A DNA stretch of 6,775 bases from Syntrophaceae bacterium CG2_30_49_12 (lineage in GTDB: Bacteria; Desulfobacterota; Syntrophia; Syntrophales; CG2-30-49-12). The position numbers were made by a program, and so were the translations under genes. Of the stretch, positions 1 to 4,427 are shown piece after piece (position 1 is the first letter of the stretch; every line of letters starts with the position of its first letter). The stretch spans positions 1 to 6,775 of the forward strand of contig MNZP01000030.1 of the NCBI GenBank assembly GCA_001873675.1. The letters are read 5' to 3'. The notes beneath the pieces are model-generated. The model was not told the origin of the DNA and made no database searches. It worked only from the letters and a program-made list of their open reading frames with translations.

Positions 1-92
1 GAAAGTATACCATCTGACGTGGTTTTTGCCTCATATCTCATAAGATTTCAAACCTTGGAATGCGTGGAACCACGATTTATCGAATATTATTT
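1..92 (+). pseudogene. hsdS: HsdS fragment, target-recognition-domain part (type I restriction specificity subunit), 5' end outside window
   Basis: Reading frame 1 from the first base gives ESIPSDVVFASYLIRF, then a segment ending PRFIEYYL, before a TAA at 94-96. The FASYLIR motif followed about 12 residues later by PRF-EYYL is characteristic of the end of an HsdS target recognition domain, the part of a type I restriction-modification enzyme that reads DNA bases. Coding similarity stops exactly where the inverted-repeat element begins, and the stop codon lies inside that element. The same frame resumes beyond the element at 277, so this is the left half of an interrupted gene. The family assignment is by motif recall, without a database search. 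Which of the two recognition domains this is cannot be told from so short a piece. Confidence 0.75.
85..92. repeat. Left copy of 8-bp target-site duplication TATTATTT
   Basis: TATTATTT at 85-92 recurs in direct orientation at 277-284, immediately outside the two ends of the inverted-repeat element. The next base is G in both places, so the match could be counted as 9 bp. Assigning that G to the element gives perfectly inverted 6-bp tips (GTAACT/AGTTAC), so I prefer 8 bp. Such a duplication is expected when a transposed element inserts. Confidence 0.8.
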
Positions 93-276
93 GTAACTAT
101 TCAGCCACTAAGGCACCAAGGCACTAAGATTAGAGAATTATTCTTTTAATACCCTTTTTTATGGGGGCACAGTATCTGCTGTGTTGTTGGAATGTCTTGT
201 TTATTGTCGGATAAGGTTGATAAACTTATATGTATCCTTTGTGTCTTGGTGCCTTTGTGGCTACCTGAGCAGTTAC
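93..276. mobile_element. 184-bp non-coding inverted-repeat (MITE-like) element inserted in hsdS
   Basis: The left arm (93-128) and the reverse complement of the right arm (237-276) match at 31 of 36 aligned positions, with one 4-nt gap. Both begin GTAACT and share GGCACCAAG. The interior (129-236) is AT-rich, has no convincing coding potential, and holds a small hairpin at 168-183 (CACAG/CTGTG). An 8-bp direct repeat flanks the element. These traits (short, no transposase, terminal inverted repeats, target-site duplication) fit a miniature inverted-repeat transposable element mobilised in trans by an unseen transposase. The element plus one duplication is 192 nt, a multiple of three, but it brings a TAA into hsdS one base inside its left end. 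The parent transposase family is not identifiable from this sequence. Confidence 0.8.
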
Positions 277-284
277 TATTATTT
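277..284. repeat. Right copy of 8-bp target-site duplication TATTATTT
   Basis: This is a direct repeat of 85-92, adjoining the AGTTAC right tip of the element. Read in the hsdS frame it encodes Tyr-Tyr and the first two bases of Leu, as the left copy does. Confidence 0.8.
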
Positions 285-500
285 GAAATCGGATAGATAT
301 TGGCGAGCAATTTCGGATCGCCCGTCGTGTCGAAGCCCTCTTCAAAATCGCTGACCAGATCGAGACGCGTTACCAGAAGGCAAAAGCATACGTTGACAAA
401 CTCACCCAAGCCATCCTCGCCAATGCCTTCCGCGGCGAACTCGTCCCCCAAGACCCAAACGACGAACCCGCCTCCGCCCTGCTGGAGCGCATCCGGCAAG

Positions 501-506
501 AAAGGA
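501..506 (+). promoter_or_regulatory. Ribosome binding site of the UPF0158 gene
   Basis: AAAGGA lies 7 nt before ATG 514, inside the hsdS C-terminal codons. It supports translation of the downstream gene from this ATG even though hsdS itself is broken. Confidence 0.6.
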
Positions 507-513
507 AATCACG

Positions 514-1008
514 ATGAACCAACCCGCCAAACTCAGTGATTTGATCGAAGCCCTGGAATTCGACTCGTCCATGCACATCATGTACTTCGACCGCCAGACC
601 GGGCGTGTGGTCAGCGTGGATCGCGATGTAATGAGCGGCGTCGAGGAAGGTGACGAGGAACAACTTCAGGGGCTGCCAGACTGGCAGAAGGAAGAAGTGG
701 AGATTGCCCAGGCTGTCTGTGACGACAACGGTGAACGCTTCATTAGCGCTCCGGACAAGTTCGAATTCCACGAATACCGTCACATGGAGCGTTTCATCGA
801 AACAGTTGAGAACGAAAAAGCCGCCGAGGCCCTCTGGCGGGCCATCAGGGGTAGAGGGGCTTTCCGGTATTTCAAAGACACTGCCGAACGGCTGGGGTTA
901 TTGGAACGATGGTTCCGGTATCGGGATGAAGCGATGAAGGAGTTCGTCATCGTATGGGCCGAGGCCAACAACGTGCCTTTCGATGACGACTTGACAAGAA
1001 GGTCATGA
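514..1008 (+). CDS. UPF0158 family protein of unknown function
   Basis: This is a 164-residue acidic, soluble protein with no signal peptide or membrane segment. The pattern matches the uncharacterised UPF0158 family: an N-terminal MYFDRQTGRVVSV strand pair (about 23-35), LPDWQ (54-58), RFISAP (75-80) with an aromatic-rich EFHEYRHMERFIETV (84-98), the hallmark GRGAFRYFKD (113-122), and a C-terminal W-F-RYRDEA helix (133-140). Length is normal for the family and it looks intact. The start is supported by the Shine-Dalgarno at 501-506 and by the ATGA overlap with the hsdS stop; its own stop overlaps the radC start in the same way (1005-1008). That coupling suggests it was a cargo or accessory gene of a type I restriction operon. 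No catalytic residues can be named, and any defence role is inference from position only. Confidence 0.8.
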   Translation: MNQPAKLSDLIEALEFDSSMHIMYFDRQTGRVVSVDRDVMSGVEEGDEEQLQGLPDWQKEEVEIAQAVCDDNGERFISAPDKFEFHEYRHMERFIETVENEKAAEALWRAIRGRGAFRYFKDTAERLGLLERWFRYRDEAMKEFVIVWAEANNVPFDDDLTRRS

Positions 1009-1672
1009 AGATAAAGAAAATATCTGATATTCCCAAGCATGAACGTCCCCGTGAAAAATTGCAGGAGAAAGGGGCTGAGGCTTTATCGGACCTTGAACTG
1101 ATGGCCATACTGGTCGGCAGGGGTACAGAGGGACATGATGTCATGTCCGTGGCGGAGCACATCCTGAAGACACTGGACGCCTCTCAGGGGAAGGTGAACA
1201 TGGAAGAACTCCGGAAGATCGAGGGCGTCGGACCGGCCAAGGCAACGATGATCGCTGCGGCCCTGGAATTCTCTCGCCGCCGCATCCGGCCGGAAGGATT
1301 AAATTTTCCTTTCCTCCCGACGTCCTGCCCCTCATACAGCATTATGCCGACAGAAAACAGGAGCATTTTCTATGCGTTTCACTCAACGGGGCAAACGAAG
1401 TGATTGCGTCCCGTGTAGTTTCCGTCGGTCTGGTGAATAAGACACAGGTTCACCCGCGGGAGGTCTTTGCAGACCCGATTACCGACCGTGCTGCGGCCGT
1501 CATCGTAGCCCACAATCACCCTGCCGGCAACCTGGCGCCAAGCAAGGAAGACATGGAAATCACAAAAAAGCTATTGGCGGCAGGGGAAGTGTTGGGAATC
1601 CGTCTTCTGGATCACATCATCTTTAACCAGAAGGGTTACTACAGCTTTCTGGAACATGAAGAGATGAGTTAA
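1005..1672 (+). pseudogene. radC: RadC family JAB/MPN-domain protein, split by a one-base phase change
   Basis: The first phase (1005-1301, 99 residues) carries the RadC N-terminus: ERPREKL (13-19), LSDLELMAIL (27-36) and a helix-hairpin-helix-like IEGVGPAKA (72-80). It then runs out of phase to a TGA at 1401-1403. The second phase continues without gap from 1304 (FSFPPDVLPL, then HPREVFADPI, HNHPAG at 1511-1528, ED at 1547-1552, DHIIF, YYSFLEHEEMS) to a TAA at 1670-1672. Restoring one base in the A run at 1301-1303 would give a 222-residue protein of normal RadC length, with every family motif present. The metal-binding HxH...D of the JAB domain is intact; the usual HNHPSG is HNHPAG. RadC was once called a DNA repair protein, but that role is doubted, and such genes are frequent near mobile and restriction loci. 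The change may be a true mutation, a homopolymer sequencing error, or a recoding site. Confidence 0.88.
1301..1307 (+). other. Phase-change site in radC; matches a -1 slippery heptamer A_AAT_TTT
   Basis: In the upstream radC phase the codons are TTA (1299-1301), AAT (1302-1304) and TTT (1305-1307). The seven bases AAATTTT therefore fit X_XXY_YYZ in the zero frame, and a -1 slip would lead exactly into the phase encoding the rest of RadC. The AAGGA at 1294-1298 ends only 2 nt upstream, closer than the roughly 10 nt seen in dnaX. I find no strong hairpin downstream. A simple loss of one A from AAAATTTT would create the same heptamer automatically, so the match is not independent evidence of recoding. 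Confidence 0.4.
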
Positions 1673-1761
1673 GACGGCAGGCGTGGAACATAAGGGTCCC
1701 CCGGCAGCAGGCTCTAAATTGTTCTTGTCATTCGGTTCAATCTCTGGTAGTCCCATGTCTC

Positions 1762-3147
1762 ATGTCCAGAGAAATACTTACTGTTTCCGCATTAAACGAA
1801 AACATCAGACATCTTCTCGAATCGAGCTTTGATCTCCTGCTGGTGGAAGGAGAGATTTCCAACCTGCGCCGGCCGGCTTCCGGTCATCTATACTTCACCC
1901 TTAAAGATGAAAAGAGCCAGATCCGGGCCGTCATCTTCCGGTCTCCCTTCGGGCAGAGACCGGGTCTCGACAACGGTGATAGCCGGGGATTTGCTATTGA
2001 GGAGGGAATGAGTGTCATCTGTCGGGCCAGGTTAAGTGTTTATCAGCCGAGGGGGGAGTACCAGTTAATTGTCAGCGCCGTGGAACCCACAGGTCTCGGC
2101 GCCCTCCAGAAGGCCTTTGAACAGTTGAAAGCCCGCCTGGAGGCAGAGGGTCTCTTTGATCCCGCGAGGAAGAAACCTGTTCCCTTTCTCCCTCACAGGA
2201 TCGGAGTGATTACCTCACCGACCGGTGCGGTCATCAGGGATATCCTGAACATCACGGGGCGGCGGTTCTCCTCAGTGGATATCATGATTGCCCCGGTCCG
2301 TGTACAGGGTGGGCAAGCGCCTGATGAAATCGCCGGCGCCATTGCCGATATGCATACCGTCGGGGATATAGATGTAATTATTCTGGCCAGGGGAGGGGGA
2401 TCGCTTGAGGATCTTGCCCCCTTCAATGATGAAAGGGTTGCCCGGGCTATTCACCGCTCCCGGATTCCAATCATCTCGGCAGTGGGACATGAAACGGACT
2501 TTACCATCGCCGATTTTGTGGCGGACCTCAGGGCCCCTACGCCCTCTGCGGCGGCTGAGCTGGTTGTCCCGGTAAAGGTAAAACTCATCACCTCCCTCGA
2601 ATCCCTGCATCTTAGAATGATCGTCCATCAACACCGGATCATGGAGAGGCTTCGCGAGAGGGTGTCCACCCTGAGAGAGCGGCTCAGAGACCCGGGTAGA
2701 AGAATTGCCGATCTCTTCATCACCCTTGATGATCGCTGCGAGCGGATCAAATCGGCCCTGAACAACAAACTGACCATGCAGAGGGGGAGAGAACTCAATC
2801 TGAATATCCGTTTAAGACATACCGCCCCCCTGTCACGGATAAGGGATGGGCGATTTGTCCTTGAAAATTTGCAGAAAAATATGATAGCCGAATTACGTAA
2901 TGCCATAGAAGGCCTGAAAAAAAGAGTACGATCAGACATGGCCATACTGGATACCCTGAGTCCCCTGGCTGTCCTGAACAGGGGTTACAGTATCGTCAAA
3001 AGCCTTCCCGAGGGTCTTATCATCAGAAGGGCGGATGCCGTCACGGTGGGAAGCGATGTAGATGTCAAGGTTTCACAAGGGGGCTTTCGTGCGCAGGTAA
3101 CCGGGGTTTATGAGGAGAGGGAAAGGGATGGCGAAAGAGAAATTTGA
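1762..3147 (+). CDS. xseA: Exodeoxyribonuclease VII large subunit
   Basis: This is the catalytic subunit of exonuclease VII, a cytoplasmic enzyme that degrades single-stranded DNA from both ends to oligonucleotides in complex with several XseB copies. The N-terminal OB-fold DNA-binding domain (about 1-110) has VEGEISNLRRPASGHLYFTL (28-47) and YQPRGEYQL (94-102). The catalytic core shows GVITSPTGAVIRDIL (148-162), GGGSLEDLAPFNDERVARAI (211-230), and SAVGHETDFTIADFVADLRA (239-258) followed by PTPSAAAE. A long coiled-coil-like helical region (about 275-395), expected to bind XseB, precedes the closing SPLAVLNRGYSIV (400-412). At 461 residues it is close to E. coli XseA (456). Compared with that protein as I recall it, residues 61-81 hold about nine extra residues in the OB fold. 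ATG 1762 fits the family N-terminus, though no strong Shine-Dalgarno precedes it. The 3' end overlaps xseB by 20 nt. Confidence 0.97.
   Translation: MSREILTVSALNENIRHLLESSFDLLLVEGEISNLRRPASGHLYFTLKDEKSQIRAVIFRSPFGQRPGLDNGDSRGFAIEEGMSVICRARLSVYQPRGEYQLIVSAVEPTGLGALQKAFEQLKARLEAEGLFDPARKKPVPFLPHRIGVITSPTGAVIRDILNITGRRFSSVDIMIAPVRVQGGQAPDEIAGAIADMHTVGDIDVIILARGGGSLEDLAPFNDERVARAIHRSRIPIISAVGHETDFTIADFVADLRAPTPSAAAELVVPVKVKLITSLESLHLRMIVHQHRIMERLRERVSTLRERLRDPGRRIADLFITLDDRCERIKSALNNKLTMQRGRELNLNIRLRHTAPLSRIRDGRFVLENLQKNMIAELRNAIEGLKKRVRSDMAILDTLSPLAVLNRGYSIVKSLPEGLIIRRADAVTVGSDVDVKVSQGGFRAQVTGVYEERERDGEREI
3113..3120 (+). promoter_or_regulatory. Ribosome binding site that fixes the xseB start
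   Basis: AGGAGAGG lies inside the end of xseA, 7 nt before ATG 3128. It favours that ATG over the in-frame ATG at 3110, which would place the Shine-Dalgarno inside the gene. Confidence 0.75.
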
Positions 3148-3358
3148 AGATATGTTGGGGAAATTGGAGGAGATTGTCAGAAGGATGGAGACAGGGGAGA
3201 TGACCCTTGAAGAATCCCTCAAGGCCTTTGAAGAGGGGATAAAATTCGCCCGGCTGTGTGCCGCCAAGCTCGATGAGGCGCAGAGGCGGGTTGATATCCT
3301 CCTTAAACAGGGGGAAGAACCGGCCATTTTGCCATTTCAAGAAGGGGAAGAGCAGTGA
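3128..3358 (+). CDS. xseB: Exodeoxyribonuclease VII small subunit
   Basis: This is a 76-residue, highly charged all-helical protein, the small subunit that coats the long helix of XseA and is needed for normal exonuclease VII activity. The family signature is complete: KFEDMLGKLEEIVRRMETGE (5-24), then LEESLKAFEEGIKFARLC (28-45), then KLDEAQRRVDIL (48-59). The tail is short and acidic. The start at ATG 3128 rests on the Shine-Dalgarno at 3113-3120 and on the usual MAKEKFE-like beginning. The gene overlaps xseA by 20 nt and ispA by 4 nt (GTGA), so translation of all three is probably coupled. This would help keep the small subunit in excess, as the complex needs. Confidence 0.95.
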   Translation: MAKEKFEDMLGKLEEIVRRMETGEMTLEESLKAFEEGIKFARLCAAKLDEAQRRVDILLKQGEEPAILPFQEGEEQ

Positions 3359-4281
3359 GTGGTGTGGAACATGACAATAGTTTCCTGATGGCGTATCTCA
3401 AGGAGAAAAAGGGGATCATTGATGAGGCCCTTGACCGTTACCTCCCCGGAGAGGAAAACTACCCCCCTGTAATTTTTAAAGCTGTCCGCTACAGCCTTTT
3501 TGCAGGGGGGAAAAGGATCAGGCCAATCCTATGTCTGGCCTCTGCAGAGGCAGTGGGAGGAGGAAGCGGGGAGAGTCTGCATTCAATCCTGCCGGTGGCC
3601 TGCGCCCTGGAGCTTATCCATACCTACTCCCTGATTCATGATGACCTTCCCGCTATGGATAATGACGATTACAGGAGAGGGAAGCCAACAAATCATAAGG
3701 TATTTGGTGAAGGCATTGCCATTCTGGCCGGTGACGCCCTTCTGACGGAAGCCTTCCACCTCATGCCAAGGCGGGATATGATGGGAGATGTCCCGCCGGA
3801 ATTGCTTCTCACCGTAATTCATGATATCGCAGAAGCAGCGGGACACTTCGGCATGGTTGGGGGGCAGGTGGTTGATCTCCAATCGGAGGGGAAAGAGGCC
3901 GATCGCGAAACGCTTTATTACATTCACTCCCATAAGACGGGGGCGATGATCACTGCCTCTGTCAGGGCGGGTGCATTATTGGCCGGCGCCGGCAAGGACG
4001 AGCTCCATGCCCTCTCCGAATATGGCAGGCATGTTGGCCTCGTCTTCCAGATAACAGACGATATTCTCAATATTGAAGGGGACAGGAAGTTGCTGGGAAA
4101 GAACACGGGGAGCGATGCCTCGCGCGCTAAGATCACTTTTCCTGCCCTGATGGGCGTGGAAACGTCCCGCAGGGAGGCCCGGAACCTTGTGGAACAGTCC
4201 CTGACCGATATTGCAGACTTTGATCACCGGGCTCGCCCTCTGCGGGAGATAGCAAGGTATGTCATCGAAAGGAAATCATAA
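3355..4281 (+). CDS. ispA: Farnesyl diphosphate synthase (polyprenyl synthetase family)
   Basis: This cytoplasmic prenyltransferase condenses dimethylallyl and geranyl diphosphate with isopentenyl diphosphate, probably to C15 farnesyl diphosphate for quinones, undecaprenyl lipids and related products. GGKRIRP (51-57) binds the isopentenyl diphosphate. The first aspartate-rich motif is DDLPAMD (96-102), followed by RRGKPTNH. GGQVVDL (169-175), KTGAMI (194-199) and the second motif FQITDDILN (231-239) follow. Tyr91, five residues before the first motif, and the two-residue insertion within that motif match bacterial farnesyl-type enzymes; a longer product cannot be excluded. The second motif ends in Asn239 where Asp is typical. 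Length, 308 residues, is usual. The start is GTG 3355, overlapping the xseB stop as GTGA, with AGGGG at 3343-3347 at good spacing; an in-frame ATG at 3388 is a less likely alternative. Confidence 0.95.
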   Translation: MSGVEHDNSFLMAYLKEKKGIIDEALDRYLPGEENYPPVIFKAVRYSLFAGGKRIRPILCLASAEAVGGGSGESLHSILPVACALELIHTYSLIHDDLPAMDNDDYRRGKPTNHKVFGEGIAILAGDALLTEAFHLMPRRDMMGDVPPELLLTVIHDIAEAAGHFGMVGGQVVDLQSEGKEADRETLYYIHSHKTGAMITASVRAGALLAGAGKDELHALSEYGRHVGLVFQITDDILNIEGDRKLLGKNTGSDASRAKITFPALMGVETSRREARNLVEQSLTDIADFDHRARPLREIARYVIERKS

Positions 4282-4319
4282 GTTTTTATCTTTGAGGTAA
4301 TTGCAAAAGTCCAATTCTG

Positions 4320-4395
4320 GTAGCCGCAGGCTTTAGCCTGCGTTTTGTAACATATTGAAAACAAAGAGAACACGCAAACTAAAGTTTGCGGCTAC
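4320..4395. repeat. Palindromic inverted-repeat element between ispA and dxs
   Basis: The arms 4320-4343 (GTAGCCGCAGGCTTTAGCCT...) and 4372-4395 are inverted repeats of each other with a few paired differences. Each arm is also a near-palindrome: CGCAGGC/GCCTGCG at 4325-4342, and CGCAAAC/GTTTGCG at 4373-4390. The transcript can therefore fold as two small hairpins or one long one. The 28-nt middle is AT-rich and non-coding. The design resembles dispersed REP or MITE-type repeats. I see no clear target-site duplication, and it is unrelated to the element at 93-276. Confidence 0.75.
4325..4346 (+). terminator. Possible weak intrinsic terminator or attenuator (left hairpin of the repeat)
   Basis: A 7-bp GC-rich stem (CGCAGGC/GCCTGCG) with a TTTA loop is followed directly by TTTT and then GT. 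The shape resembles a Rho-independent terminator, but the T tract is short and the hairpin belongs to a repeat. Read-through into dxs is likely; partial attenuation is possible. Confidence 0.3.
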
Positions 4396-4412
4396 ATTTT
4401 AATTTCAAGACT

Positions 4413-4416
4413 GAGG
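4413..4416 (+). promoter_or_regulatory. Likely ribosome binding site of dxs
   Basis: GAGG lies 11 nt before ATG 4428 and just right of the repeat. It supports that ATG over a TTG at 4386, which falls inside the repeat. Confidence 0.5.
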
Positions 4417-4427
4417 TATTCGTTAAG

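Larger units (their letters stand above)
277..517 (+). pseudogene. hsdS: HsdS fragment, end of recognition domain plus C-terminal conserved helix, internally deleted
   Basis: This is the right half of the interrupted specificity gene, in two phases. From 277 in frame 1 it reads YYLKSDRYWRA, which continues the left half once the element is removed. From about 305 in frame 2 it reads EQFRIARRVEALF, then a helical stretch ending in AFRGELVPQDPNDEPA and a TGA at 515-517. The second part is the classic C-terminal conserved region of HsdS, a long coiled helix. Intact proteins normally have some 40 residues between the YWRAI-like segment and the PLxEQxRI motif, and those are missing here. I infer a deletion of roughly 120 bp with a phase change, perhaps at the GAGCA shared by the two reading phases. 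The stop overlaps the next start as ATGA (514-517). Confidence 0.8.

Noticed and set aside
168..183. Small hairpin CACAG/CTGTG inside the element
   Set aside because: A five-base stem in AT-rich DNA is easily chance; mentioned only as part of the element.
146..499. 117-residue minus-strand open frame across the element and hsdS fragment
   Set aside because: It is a chimera of non-coding repeat interior and the antisense of the HsdS C-terminal helix; no recognisable domain.
300..539. 79-residue plus-strand open frame over the hsdS fragment
   Set aside because: The HsdS-like residues are in a different frame; this one is Ser/Pro/Thr-rich shadow sequence.
1725..1753. Candidate promoter TTGTCA, 17 nt, TAGTCC before xseA
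   Set aside because: The -10 match is poor and would start transcription at or beyond the xseA start codon.
3110..3127. Upstream ATG start for xseB adding six residues
   Set aside because: The strong AGGAGAGG at 3113-3120 would lie inside the gene; it is ideally placed for ATG 3128, which also gives the usual XseB N-terminus.
4305..4410. Target-site duplication around the ispA-dxs repeat
   Set aside because: I compared the flanks (CAATTCTG on the left, ATTTTAATTTC on the right) and found no convincing direct repeat.
4386..4427. Upstream TTG start for dxs adding 14 residues
   Set aside because: The TTG lies inside the palindromic repeat, the added residues do not resemble a Dxs N-terminus, and a better ATG at 4428 has GAGG before it.
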